This document shows positions 23,421 through 31,299 of a DNA stretch of 42,048 bases, one piece after another. This stretch comes from Spirochaetaceae bacterium. Lineage in GTDB: Bacteria > Spirochaetota > Spirochaetia > SZUA-6 > Bin103. The notes under the pieces were generated by a model. That model did no database searches. It had not been told where the DNA came from and saw nothing but the letters and a program-made list of their open reading frames with translations. The stretch spans positions 1 through 42,048 of the forward strand of contig JAPPKD010000132.1 of assembly GCA_028820215.1 (NCBI GenBank), written 5' to 3'. Numbering within the stretch: the stretch's first letter is position 1; every line of letters starts with the position of its first letter. Position numbers and translations under genes: made by a program.

Positions 23421-24683
23421 ATGGCAATCCGGATGCCTCGGCTGATGGCTGATTCCCCGTTCCGCGTAGGCGCCATCGGCTGCGGCGCCCGCGGGCGCTC
23501 GCTGCTCCGACATGCCGCGCGCGCCGACGATGTCGAGATAACGGCGCTGTACGACCCGAACCCCCAGGCGGCGCTGCAGGCGCAACGGGAGCACGCCCCG
23601 GACGCGGCCGTGGTGGACGGCATCGATCAGGTGGTGAGCCGCGACGACGTCGACCTTGTGATCGTCGGCTCTCCCGACCACGCCCACCGCGAGCCGGCCG
23701 TGGCGGCCTTCGAGCACGGCAAGCACGTGTTCTGCGAGAAGCCGCTGGCTACCACTTCCGAGGACTGCCGGGCGATCTGGAGCGCCGCGCAGGCGGCAGA
23801 CCGCGAGCTGATCGTCGGCTTCGTGCTGCGCTACGCGCCGTTCTACCGGGGGATCAAGCAGCGCCTGGACGACGGTGACCTGGGTCCGATCATGTCGATC
23901 GAAGCGAACGAGAACCTGCCGTTCGCGCAAGGGGCCTTCTTCCGCCGCGACTGGCGGCGGTTCCGCCGTTTTACCGGCACCTATCTGCTGGAGAAGTGCT
24001 GCCACGATCTGGACATCCTGTGCTGGTTCGCCGATTCGCTGCCGCGGCGCGTGGCGTCGTTCGGCGGCCGGTCGTTCTTCACCCCCCGCTCCGATGCGCC
24101 GCTGTACTGCCGCGACTGCGACCTGGACTGCGCCCACCGCCTGGAGCTCGATCCGCTGCCTCCGAAGCCGGAGTCGGAGCCGGAGTTGACGCGCGGCAAG
24201 GACCTGGACTTGTGCTGCTTCAACTCGGCGCAGGACATCGTCGACAACCAGGTGGTGATCATCGAGTTCGCCAACGGCATCCGCGCTACCTTCCATAGCA
24301 ACCAGAACGCCGCAAGCCCCAGCCGCCGCATGTACCTGGTCGGCGAGCGGGGATGCATCGAGGGCGACATCTACTGGGGATTCTTCCAGTACGCGCCGAT
24401 CCGCTACACCGGCGACTGGGAGGGGCTGCCGTGGGAGCGAACGGAGGTGGTGCGCGCGGGCCAGCACGGCGGCGGCGACGACTCGCAGTTCGGGGACTGT
24501 CTCCGGCGGCTGCGCGACGGCCGTCCCATGATGTCCGGAGGCCGTGAAGGGCTGGTCGCCTGCATCACCGCCCTCGGGATCGACGAAGCGCGCTCGACCG
24601 GTGCGGTGGTCGATCTGACAGACACCTGGGAGGCGTACGGCCTGAGCGACGGAGCGGGGGAAGCCGCCGCCGGCGGGCGATGA
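23421..24683 (+). CDS. Gfo/Idh/MocA-family oxidoreductase
   Basis: 420 residues. N-terminal Rossmann fold RVGAIGCGARGRSLLRH, then the family signature HVFCEKPLATT (Glu-Lys-Pro), and a C-terminal alpha/beta domain with LEKCCHDLDILCWFAD. It probably oxidises a sugar or inositol with NAD(P). A cysteine-rich insert (YCRDCDLDC at about residues 231-239, later LCC) may bind zinc or be structural. An alternative start is ATG 23445 (MADSPFRVGAIG); neither ATG has a clear ribosome binding site. The stop overlaps the first ATPase gene by ATGA, so the oxidoreductase, two ATPases and the glycosidase-like gene form one coupled run of four. Confidence 0.85.
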   Translation: MAIRMPRLMADSPFRVGAIGCGARGRSLLRHAARADDVEITALYDPNPQAALQAQREHAPDAAVVDGIDQVVSRDDVDLVIVGSPDHAHREPAVAAFEHGKHVFCEKPLATTSEDCRAIWSAAQAADRELIVGFVLRYAPFYRGIKQRLDDGDLGPIMSIEANENLPFAQGAFFRRDWRRFRRFTGTYLLEKCCHDLDILCWFADSLPRRVASFGGRSFFTPRSDAPLYCRDCDLDCAHRLELDPLPPKPESEPELTRGKDLDLCCFNSAQDIVDNQVVIIEFANGIRATFHSNQNAASPSRRMYLVGERGCIEGDIYWGFFQYAPIRYTGDWEGLPWERTEVVRAGQHGGGDDSQFGDCLRRLRDGRPMMSGGREGLVACITALGIDEARSTGAVVDLTDTWEAYGLSDGAGEAAAGGR

Positions 24684-25375
24684 TCACGGCGGTCGACGTC
24701 ACCCGCAGCTACCGGGCGGGCAGCGGCCTCGTCACGGCGCTGGACCGGGTAAGCATCGCGATCGAGGCGCGGACGCTCACGGTCCTGCACGGGCCGTCAG
24801 GGTCGGGCAAGACCACCCTGATCAACATCCTGGGCGCACTGGACCAACCGACCAGCGGCGCCGTGCTGCTGGACGGCGCCGAAATCACCGCGCTCAACGA
24901 ACCCGAGCGTGACGAGTTGCGGCGCCTGCGCATGGGGTTCGTGTTCCAGTCGGTGGCGCTGATCGCCGCCATGTCGGCGCTGGAGAACGTCGAGTTCGCG
25001 CTTCGCATCGCCGGCGCCGACCGCAACGGACGGGAGGAGCGCGCCAGGGAGTGTCTGGCGATGGTCGGGCTGCGCTCGCGGATGAACCACCGGCCGGGCG
25101 AGCTGTCGGGCGGCGAACAGCAGCGCGTGGCGATCGCGCGCGGCTTCGCCCACCGCCCGCAGGTGCTGTTCGCGGACGAGCCGACCGCGGAGCTGGACAC
25201 GCACACCGGCCTGCAGGTGGTCGGCATCCTGCGCGAGCTCACCGGCGAGCAGGGAGTCACGGTGGTGATGAGCAGCCACGACCCGGCGATCGTCGACATG
25301 GCCGACCAGCGGGTGTCGCTGCGCGACGGGCGCGTCGTGGAGCCGGACCCCGCCGTGCCGGGGGCCGCCCCATGA
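24680..25375 (+). CDS. ABC transporter ATP-binding protein (LolD/MacB type)
   Basis: 231 residues with full ATPase motifs: Walker A GPSGSGKTT, Q-loop FVFQSVALI, signature LSGGEQQR, Walker B VLFADEPTAELD and H-loop MSSHDPA. The LolD/MacB/FtsE-like form suggests export of lipids, peptides or lipoproteins rather than sugar import. It starts in the stop of the Gfo/Idh gene and its own stop overlaps the second ATPase by ATGA. No permease gene is adjacent, so its membrane partner must be encoded elsewhere. Confidence 0.9.
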   Translation: MITAVDVTRSYRAGSGLVTALDRVSIAIEARTLTVLHGPSGSGKTTLINILGALDQPTSGAVLLDGAEITALNEPERDELRRLRMGFVFQSVALIAAMSALENVEFALRIAGADRNGREERARECLAMVGLRSRMNHRPGELSGGEQQRVAIARGFAHRPQVLFADEPTAELDTHTGLQVVGILRELTGEQGVTVVMSSHDPAIVDMADQRVSLRDGRVVEPDPAVPGAAP

Positions 25376-26358
25376 GCACCGCTGCCGGTGCTGCCACCGG
25401 CCCCGCCGGTGCCGGACCGCGCCCGCGCGGCGCAGGAGTGCGCTGCGAGAACCTGGTGCGCATCTTCAAGACCGAAGAGGTCGAGGTGGTCGCCCTGCAG
25501 GGGCTGGACCTGGAGATCGAGGCGGGCGAGGTGATGGCGATCATCGGCTCCAGCGGCAGCGGCAAGTCGACCCTGCTCAACATCCTGGGGGGACTCGACC
25601 GTCCGTCGGCGGGGACGGTGGAGGTCGGCGGCGCCGACCTGCTCAAGTTCAGTCCCCAGGACCTGGTGCGCTATCGGCGCGAGACGGTCGGCTTCGTCTG
25701 GCAGAACAGCGCCCGCAACCTGGTGCCGTACCTGACCGCTGCGGAGAACGTGGAGGTGCCGATGCTGCTGGCGCGCCGCCGCGGGCGGCGGCGGCAGCGG
25801 GCGCTGGAGCTGCTGCGGCAGGTCGGCGTTGACCACCGGGCGGGCAACCGGCTCATGGAGCTCTCCGGGGGCGAGCAGCAGCGGGTGGCAATCGCGGTGG
25901 CGCTGGCCAACGAGCCGCCGCTGCTGCTGGCCGACGAGCCGACCGGAAACGTCGACTCGCAGACCGCCCGCCATCTGCTCGCGACGTTCCGGGAGGTGAA
26001 CCGCGACTTGGGCGTGACCGTGGTCATCGTCACCCACGACCGCGCCGTGGCGCAGTCGGTGAGCCGCGTGGTCGCCATCCGTGACGGACGGACCTCCAGC
26101 GAGTTCATCCGCCAACGCGATGCTGCGGGTGGGGAAGGCGGCGACCCGCAGATCGCGCGGCCGGCCCTGCACATGGAGGAGGCGGACTCGCACCGGGAGT
26201 ACGTCGTCGTCGACCGTGTGGGCCGGCTGCAGATCCCCCGCGATCACCTGCAGGCGCTGTCGATCTCCGGGCGCGACCGCGTGCGCGTGGACCTGGAGGA
26301 CGACAACATCGTCATCCGGCGCGCCGATGACGACTCCGATAATCCGCCGAACACGTGA
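25372..26358 (+). CDS. ABC transporter ATP-binding protein with C-terminal AbrB-like extension
   Basis: 328 residues. An Ala/Gly/Pro-rich first 20 residues, then the ATPase: IGSSGSGKST, VWQNSARNL, LSGGEQQR, LLLADEPTGNVD and VTHDRA. After residue 245 comes a linker, then about residues 270-315 read YVVVDRVGRLQIPRDHLQALSI... followed by RVRVDLEDDNIVI, which looks like an AbrB/SpoVT swapped-hairpin fold (VDxxGRxxIPxxxR...). This could form a dimerising or DNA-binding tail (inference). I recall similar tails on ATPases of this type in other high-GC bacteria. The stop couples to the next gene by GTGA. Confidence 0.85.
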   Translation: MSTAAGAATGPAGAGPRPRGAGVRCENLVRIFKTEEVEVVALQGLDLEIEAGEVMAIIGSSGSGKSTLLNILGGLDRPSAGTVEVGGADLLKFSPQDLVRYRRETVGFVWQNSARNLVPYLTAAENVEVPMLLARRRGRRRQRALELLRQVGVDHRAGNRLMELSGGEQQRVAIAVALANEPPLLLADEPTGNVDSQTARHLLATFREVNRDLGVTVVIVTHDRAVAQSVSRVVAIRDGRTSSEFIRQRDAAGGEGGDPQIARPALHMEEADSHREYVVVDRVGRLQIPRDHLQALSISGRDRVRVDLEDDNIVIRRADDDSDNPPNT

Positions 26359-27275
26359 GCGGCGACGTCCGCCTGGCGGCCTATGCCCCTGCCGACGGCG
26401 GCGTCAACGATCACTGCATCGTGCGCGCCGCGGACGGCTGGCACTACTTCTTCATCTATCGCCGCTACGACCTCTGGGACGGCGTGGGCACCACCGCCGG
26501 CAGTACCATCGGCCACGCGTACTCACCCGACCTGTTCGCGTGGCGCACCTGCGCCGATGCCCTGCAGCCGGATGCGGACGCGGGGGCGTGGGACGGCACG
26601 CACGTCTGGGCGCCGCACGTCCTCCGGCGCGGCGGGTACTGGTACATGGCGTACGCCGGCGTCGACCGGCACGGCATTCAGCGCCTGGGGATCGTCCGCT
26701 CGGCCGATCTCCACGACTGGGAGCGGTTCCTGGATGGACCGGTCCTGGACGCCGCCCTGCTCCCGTGGTTCGACCGCAACGCCCCGCACGCGCACTTCTA
26801 CGACTGCCGCGATCCGTTCCTGCTGGAGCATGACGATAAGTACCTGCTGTACTACACGGCGCGCGCGGACGACGACGTGCCGTGCATCGCCGCCGCGTCC
26901 AGCGACGACCTCCTGCGCTGGCAGGACCGGGGCCCAGTGCTGCGCATGGTCCACTACCAGCCGGACGGGCAGCAACGCACGCCGCTTGAGTCGTGCTGCG
27001 TCTTCCGCCGCGGCGGCCTCTGGTACCTGGTCTACCAGCTCCGCGGCATCCGCTATCACGTCTCGGGCGATCCGCTCGACTGGCACGGCACGCCGCCGCG
27101 CACCTTCAGCACCACGAAGTGGCTGTTCCGCTGGGCCGACCGGGAGCGGAGCCTGCACATCTACAAGACCCGCTCCTTCTTCGGCGTGCTGCGCTTCGGC
27201 CTGGTGCGCTGGGACGGGGACCGCATGCTGCCGGACCACGGCCCGGCGGCCGGCTACCAGATGCCGTGGCCGTAG
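26355..27275 (+). CDS. GH32/GH43-superfamily five-bladed-propeller glycosidase-like protein
   Basis: 306 residues from GTG 26355. Repeated strands such as HVWAPHVLRRGGYWYMAYAG, GIVRSADLHDWERF and IAAASSDDLLRWQDRG are typical of five-bladed beta-propeller glycosidases. The three acidic residues sit where expected: Asp19 in VNDHCIV, Asp153 in the RDP motif (YDCRDPFLL), and Glu212 in LESCCV (comparable to the EC motif of GH32). It probably acts on a fructoside, arabinoside or related sugar; the specificity is open. No signal peptide is seen, so it likely acts in the cytoplasm. It is the last of a coupled run and its end overlaps the convergent LplB gene by 22 bases. Confidence 0.75.
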   Translation: MSGDVRLAAYAPADGGVNDHCIVRAADGWHYFFIYRRYDLWDGVGTTAGSTIGHAYSPDLFAWRTCADALQPDADAGAWDGTHVWAPHVLRRGGYWYMAYAGVDRHGIQRLGIVRSADLHDWERFLDGPVLDAALLPWFDRNAPHAHFYDCRDPFLLEHDDKYLLYYTARADDDVPCIAAASSDDLLRWQDRGPVLRMVHYQPDGQQRTPLESCCVFRRGGLWYLVYQLRGIRYHVSGDPLDWHGTPPRTFSTTKWLFRWADRERSLHIYKTRSFFGVLRFGLVRWDGDRMLPDHGPAAGYQMPWP

Positions 27276-28213
27276 GAGCTCTTCGAGATCCGATTGGCGA
27301 TCAGCACCAGCGCCAGTCCCAGCACCGAGTACACCAGGCCGATCGCCGTCGCAGCGGAGTACTGTCCCTGTACCAGGCCGAGGCGCAGCACGTAGATGTC
27401 GGTGACGTAGGCGATCCTGCGAGTGGACAGGTTCATCAGGTTGTAGAGCTGGTCGAAGCCTGCCTGCAGGATGCCGGGAATGGCGAGCACCAGCAGGATG
27501 GAGACGATCGGCACCATGCCGGGGAGCGTGATGTGACGGGTCTGGCGGAGCTTGCCGGCCCCGTCGATGTCCGCCTGCTCGTACAGCTCGGGATTGATGT
27601 TGGCGATCGTGGCCAGATAGATGATGGTCCCCCAGCCGATCTCCTTGAAGATGGCCGTGACAACGACGATCGGGATGAACGCCTTCTCGTCCGCCATCAG
27701 CGCCACGGGCTCCGCCCCGAACAAACCGATGATCACGTTTACGGGGCTGTGTGCCTCGTAGTCGAGGATGCGATAGGTGACCGCGGCCATGATCACCCAC
27801 GAGAGGAAGTGGGGCAGGTAGCTGACCGTCTGCACCGTCCGCTTGAATCCCGAGTGCCGGATCTCGTTCAACAGGAGCGCGAGGATGATGGGAGCCGGCC
27901 AGCCGAACACGAACTTGACGACCGAGATGCGCACCGTGTTGCGCAGCACGTACCAGAATTCCGGGTCCTGAAAGAACCAGAAGTTGTACAGGATCGGTTT
28001 CGACCAGGGGCTGGCGAACGGGCCGAGCGCCGCGTTGAAGTCCCGGAACGCCAGAGTCAGGCCGTAGATCGGCAGGTAGCTGAAGACGAAGACGGCGACG
28101 ATCGCGGGAGCGAGCAGCAGGTACAGCCAGCGCTGGCGCACCATCGTCTCAAGCGTGTTCCGTACGCGCGCCTGACGGCGGGCGGGAGCGTCGACGGTCG
28201 TGCGTTCAGCCAT
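27254..28213 (-). CDS. ABC sugar permease, LplB type
   Basis: 319 residues from ATG 28213, chosen because AGGAGG lies 5 bases upstream; an in-frame start at 28243 is less likely. Six membrane helices; the first follows RQRWLYLLLAPAIVAVFVFSYLP. The EAA-loop region reads EQADIDGAGKLRQTRHITLPG, which docks to the ATPase. The family belongs to carbohydrate uptake (CUT1-like, LplB) systems. Its partner permease (YtcP type) and the binding protein lie 2-5 kb upstream in the same direction, separated by a RES/Xre pair and an opposite-strand gene. The ATPase for this importer is not in the window; a shared MsmK/MalK-like ATPase is likely. Confidence 0.88.
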   Translation of the reverse strand: MAERTTVDAPARRQARVRNTLETMVRQRWLYLLLAPAIVAVFVFSYLPIYGLTLAFRDFNAALGPFASPWSKPILYNFWFFQDPEFWYVLRNTVRISVVKFVFGWPAPIILALLLNEIRHSGFKRTVQTVSYLPHFLSWVIMAAVTYRILDYEAHSPVNVIIGLFGAEPVALMADEKAFIPIVVVTAIFKEIGWGTIIYLATIANINPELYEQADIDGAGKLRQTRHITLPGMVPIVSILLVLAIPGILQAGFDQLYNLMNLSTRRIAYVTDIYVLRLGLVQGQYSAATAIGLVYSVLGLALVLIANRISKSSYGHGIW

Positions 28214-28244
28214 CGCAGCCTCCTGAAGCGGCGAGGCGTTCACG

Positions 28245-28745
28245 CTAGCCGGTCACGGTCGTGCCGTCAACCGCGGTGTGGCAGCCGAGCATCCGGTGAG
28301 CGGGGACCGGCTCCTCCACCACGATCCGTGAGAAGTCCGCGTGTCGCTGATTGAACAGGACGTTGGCTTCGTATGGGGACACGACGGACGGAACCCACAG
28401 GACGGCGGCTTCCCGGCGCCGGTACCAGTCGTCGCCGATGCGACGCGCCGCGCGGTAGTCGCCGGACGTCAGCGCCGCCGGGTCGAGGGCACCGGTCCAT
28501 TCCTGCGCAACCTCGGCGGGGATCGTCGCTCGCACGCAGACCAGATCATGCGGCAGCGTTCCGGTCTGCCAATGTACGAGGTTCTCAAGCACGGCGAGCG
28601 CGAACGTCTCGGCCGCATGCACCACGGAACTCCCGGGGCTGACCCAGCGACTGCCCCATCGGTATGCACCGCCCCCGTCGAACGGTGGATACCGGGCACT
28701 GACGATGCGGAATACGCGCTTGGGACCCTCAGGCGGGTAACCCAT
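28245..28745 (-). CDS. RES-domain toxin (NAD-degrading)
   Basis: 166 residues. RES toxins phosphorolyse NAD+ and slow growth. Seen: FRIVSARYPPFDGGGAYRWGSRWVSPGSS with the conserved arginines, AAETFALAVLENLVHW with the conserved Glu54, and the C-terminal VLWVPSVVSPYEANVLFNQRHADF with the typical serine and asparagine. The start overlaps the upstream antitoxin gene by 17 bases, the usual arrangement of RES-Xre pairs with the antitoxin first. The LplB gene begins 32 bases downstream and may be transcribed from the toxin-antitoxin promoter. Confidence 0.9.
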   Translation of the reverse strand: MGYPPEGPKRVFRIVSARYPPFDGGGAYRWGSRWVSPGSSVVHAAETFALAVLENLVHWQTGTLPHDLVCVRATIPAEVAQEWTGALDPAALTSGDYRAARRIGDDWYRRREAAVLWVPSVVSPYEANVLFNQRHADFSRIVVEEPVPAHRMLGCHTAVDGTTVTG

Positions 28746-29178
28746 GCAGGCCCCGCTCGATGACCTCCTCGACCTCTCGTCCGCCCACCTCGGTGAGCGC
28801 GACGTCGAACGGCGTACGTCCGGAGAGCTCCGGATGCGGGGTCATCATGAAACGCGCCGCCGCCGCCGGCTTGCCAAACGCCTGGGAGGCCAGCGCATAC
28901 AGACGGGCGAGTCGCTCCATGGTTTCGGAGACCTGCAGATTGAAGTGCTCGACACGCTGGTAGGTCGTACGCGGCACGATCTTGTTTCGCAGACGGATGC
29001 GGAGGGTAGTGCCATCGCCGCTCATGGGCTCCGCGAGCAGCGAAACCAGCCGCTCCAGAGCGGGCTTGGGAACGCCCTCGCGAACCAGCTCGTCGAGGTC
29101 CCGGCCGTCCTGCACGCGACGCCCCAGAATCCGCCGACCGCCAAGCACGGTGGCGACTTCAGCCGCGGGTATGCCCAT
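28729..29178 (-). CDS. Xre/MbcA/ParS-type antitoxin (DUF2384)
   Basis: 149 residues from ATG 29178; a TTG at 29187 would add three. The N-terminal half is a helical DNA-binding region containing KIVPRTTYQRVEHFNLQVSETMERLARLYALA. The C-terminal DUF2384 domain reads AARFMMTPHPELSGRTPFDVALTEVGGREVEEVIERGLHGLPA, which contacts the RES toxin. It should neutralise the RES protein and repress the shared promoter. No strong ribosome binding site is visible. It diverges from the amidohydrolase gene across 94 bases. Confidence 0.88.
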   Translation of the reverse strand: MGIPAAEVATVLGGRRILGRRVQDGRDLDELVREGVPKPALERLVSLLAEPMSGDGTTLRIRLRNKIVPRTTYQRVEHFNLQVSETMERLARLYALASQAFGKPAAAARFMMTPHPELSGRTPFDVALTEVGGREVEEVIERGLHGLPA

Positions 29179-29272
29179 GTGAGTCAATCATACGAGTCGA
29201 ACGGTCACAGGGCAACCTGCCGGCCATTGCCGTTCGTTGACAGCGAAGCGGTAGCGGGGCCTGCTACGTTCC

Positions 29273-30289
29273 ATGGCCACCAAAGAGCAGGAGATCGTCG
29301 AGCGCTCGCGCGAGTTGTTCGACCGCGAGTTGCATTCCTTCGTGCCCGACAGGGTGTTCGACGCCCACTTCGAGATCTGGGACGCGCAGGCGACCATCGC
29401 CGGCGCGGTCGGCATCACGATCCCGACCCGGTTCGAGGACGTGGCGCCCGGCTGCGAGCTGATGCACCCGGGGAGGGAGGTCAAGGCGGCGTTCATCCCG
29501 TTCTCGTTTGATTCCGAGCTTGTCGCGTCGGCCAATGCCTGGTCGTCCGAACAGGCGCGGCGGTCGGGCGGCACCTGCTGCAGCTACTTCTTCGCCAGGC
29601 CGGGCGACGACCCGGAATGGGTGCGGTCCGAGGTCCGCCGGCTCGGCGCGATCGGGCTGAAGTCCTACCACACCTACGCGGCGCGCAAGCCGACCTGGGA
29701 GGCGGACATTCCCGAGTACATGCCGGAGCCGCTTGTGCGGGTCGCGGACGAAGAGGGCTGGATCATCAACATGCACCTGGTGAAGGAGCGGGCGGTGGGC
29801 CATCCGTCCAACATCCACTGGATCCGTCACTACTGCACCACCTACCCGGGGATGCGGCTGGTGCTGTCCCACTCCGCGCGCGGGTTCCAGCCGGAGAACA
29901 ACCTGGCCGGTCTCCCCGAGCTGACCGACCTGGACAACCTGTTCTTCGACACCAGCGTCAACTGCGAGCCGACCGCGCACCAGGCGATCATCCGCATCAT
30001 GGGCCACGACCGCCTGCTGTACGGCAGCGACTACCCGTGCAGCCACGTGCTGGGCCGCTACGTGGCCGCGGGCAGCTCCTTCGCGGTGCTTGAGGCCGAC
30101 AACCCGATCTGGGGGGCGCGCGACGGCGCGGTGATGCCGGCGCTGGTGGGGCTGGAGCACCTGCGCTCGCTGAAGTGGGCGTGCTGGGGCCTGGGGCTCG
30201 GCGACTCGGCGGTGGAGGACATCTTCTGGGGCAATGCGGACCGGTTGTTTCCGACCACGAGTCCGACGGGCGCGCGGGCTACTCCTTGA
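29273..30289 (+). CDS. Amidohydrolase-family (ACMSD-like) protein
   Basis: 338 residues from ATG 29273. It has the TIM-barrel amidohydrolase-2 pattern: an N-terminal VFDAHFEIWD strand, LKSYHTY, INMHLVKE, VLSHSARGF and the C-terminal LLYGSDYPCSH with the metal-binding aspartate. In most relatives the first strand is HxH; here it is His32-Phe-Glu34, so the metal site may differ. The substrate is unknown. A TTGACA lies at 29237-29242, but no well-spaced -10 follows (TACGTT at 29265 is too far). It is opposite to the surrounding ABC genes and its end overlaps the YtcP-type gene by 11 bases. Confidence 0.75.
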   Translation: MATKEQEIVERSRELFDRELHSFVPDRVFDAHFEIWDAQATIAGAVGITIPTRFEDVAPGCELMHPGREVKAAFIPFSFDSELVASANAWSSEQARRSGGTCCSYFFARPGDDPEWVRSEVRRLGAIGLKSYHTYAARKPTWEADIPEYMPEPLVRVADEEGWIINMHLVKERAVGHPSNIHWIRHYCTTYPGMRLVLSHSARGFQPENNLAGLPELTDLDNLFFDTSVNCEPTAHQAIIRIMGHDRLLYGSDYPCSHVLGRYVAAGSSFAVLEADNPIWGARDGAVMPALVGLEHLRSLKWACWGLGLGDSAVEDIFWGNADRLFPTTSPTGARATP

Positions 30290-31181
30290 TCGATCCGATC
30301 AGCACGCCCTTGATGAAGTAGCGCTGAATGAACGGGTAGACGATCAGGATCGGCACCGTGCCGACGACGATGAAGGAGTAGATCAGGGAGGTCGGCGTCA
30401 ACCGCTCCAGTTGATCCAGGATTTCCTGATTGGCGCCGGTATACACGCCCTTGGCGTGCCACGCGGACTCCAGCACGTAGGTGCGCAGGAAGGTCTGCAG
30501 CGGCTTCAGCTTCCAGTTCTGGACGAAGAAGGCGCCGTCGAACCACGCGTTCCAGTGGGTCACGGCGGTGAACAGCGACAGCGTCGCCACCATGGGCATC
30601 GACAGCGGCAGGACGATGCGGAAGAAGATGTAGCCGTAGTGGGCGCCGTCGATCAGCGCCGCCTCCGTCAACCCGTAGGGCAGGGTCTGGAACGAGGTCT
30701 TCATCACGATCATCGTCCAGACGCTGAACATGAGCGGCAGCACCAGCACCCAGAACGTGTCCAGGAGGCCGACGCTCCGGTACACCATGAAGGTCGGGAT
30801 CAGCCCGCCGCTGAAGAAGATGGTGAGGAAGAAGTACAGGATGATGATGTTGCGCCCCACAAGCTGCTTCTGAGTGAGGGCGAACGCGGCACCGCCGGTC
30901 ACCAGCACCATCAGTGGCACGCCGATCACCACCCGCAGGATGCTGATCAGGTACGCCTGGCCGATCCCGGAGCTGGAGAAGACCTTGGCGTAGTTGGCGT
31001 AGTAGAAGCCGCGCGGCCACAGCAGCGAGAACCGGAAATCGTAGAGCGGATCGGTGAAGGAGACCTGGATGACGTACCAGAACGGGTAGGCGGTCATGAG
31101 GGCAAAAAGGCCGAGCGCGGCGTAGTTCGCAACGGTAAACAGCCGCTCGGGCACGGTTGCGATGTGTCGTTGCGCGAGCAT
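30279..31181 (-). CDS. ABC sugar permease, YtcP type
   Basis: 300 residues from ATG 31181, with AGGAGGAAGGAG upstream; a longer start at 31253 would run through the intercistronic repeat and is rejected. Six membrane helices and the EAA loop TEAALIDGAHYGYIFFRIVLPLSMP. This is the second inner-membrane subunit of a CUT1-type importer and pairs with the LplB-type protein. It follows the binding-protein gene by 118 bases that contain a strong hairpin, a common way to keep the binding protein more abundant than the permease. Confidence 0.9.
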   Translation of the reverse strand: MLAQRHIATVPERLFTVANYAALGLFALMTAYPFWYVIQVSFTDPLYDFRFSLLWPRGFYYANYAKVFSSSGIGQAYLISILRVVIGVPLMVLVTGGAAFALTQKQLVGRNIIILYFFLTIFFSGGLIPTFMVYRSVGLLDTFWVLVLPLMFSVWTMIVMKTSFQTLPYGLTEAALIDGAHYGYIFFRIVLPLSMPMVATLSLFTAVTHWNAWFDGAFFVQNWKLKPLQTFLRTYVLESAWHAKGVYTGANQEILDQLERLTPTSLIYSFIVVGTVPILIVYPFIQRYFIKGVLIGSIKE

Positions 31182-31196
31182 CCGCTCCTTCCTCCT

Positions 31197-31225
31197 GCCC
31201 GACCAAAGTGTGCCCGACAAAGTGT
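31197..31225 (-). repeat. Short direct repeat before the YtcP-type gene
   Basis: GCCCGACCAAAGTGT (31197-31211) is followed directly by GCCCGACAAAGTGT (31212-31225), a tandem duplication differing by one C. It lies between the hairpin at 31224-31257 and the permease start and reduces the local GC slightly. Confidence 0.7.
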
Positions 31226-31257
31226 GGATGCCGGCCTCGGGCGAGGTCGGCATCCAC
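31224..31257 (-). terminator. Intercistronic stem-loop between binding protein and permease
   Basis: GTGGATGCCG (31224-31233) pairs perfectly with CGGCATCCAC (31248-31257); the stem continues with a G-T pair and CCTC/GAGG around a GGGC loop, in total 15 pairs. On the leftward transcript it lies 42 bases after the binding-protein stop and is followed by ACTTTGT, a weak T-rich tail. It is probably a partial terminator or a 3'-end stabiliser. Confidence 0.65.
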
Positions 31258-31299
31258 GTCGTTATCGCTTCCGGTTACCGCTTCCCGGTCAGCGTGGGC

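Noticed and set aside
28245..30289. A mobile element carrying the RES/Xre and amidohydrolase genes
   Set aside because: No transposase, terminal inverted repeats, target duplication or tRNA-like attachment site was seen at either end; the interruption is reported without a mechanism.
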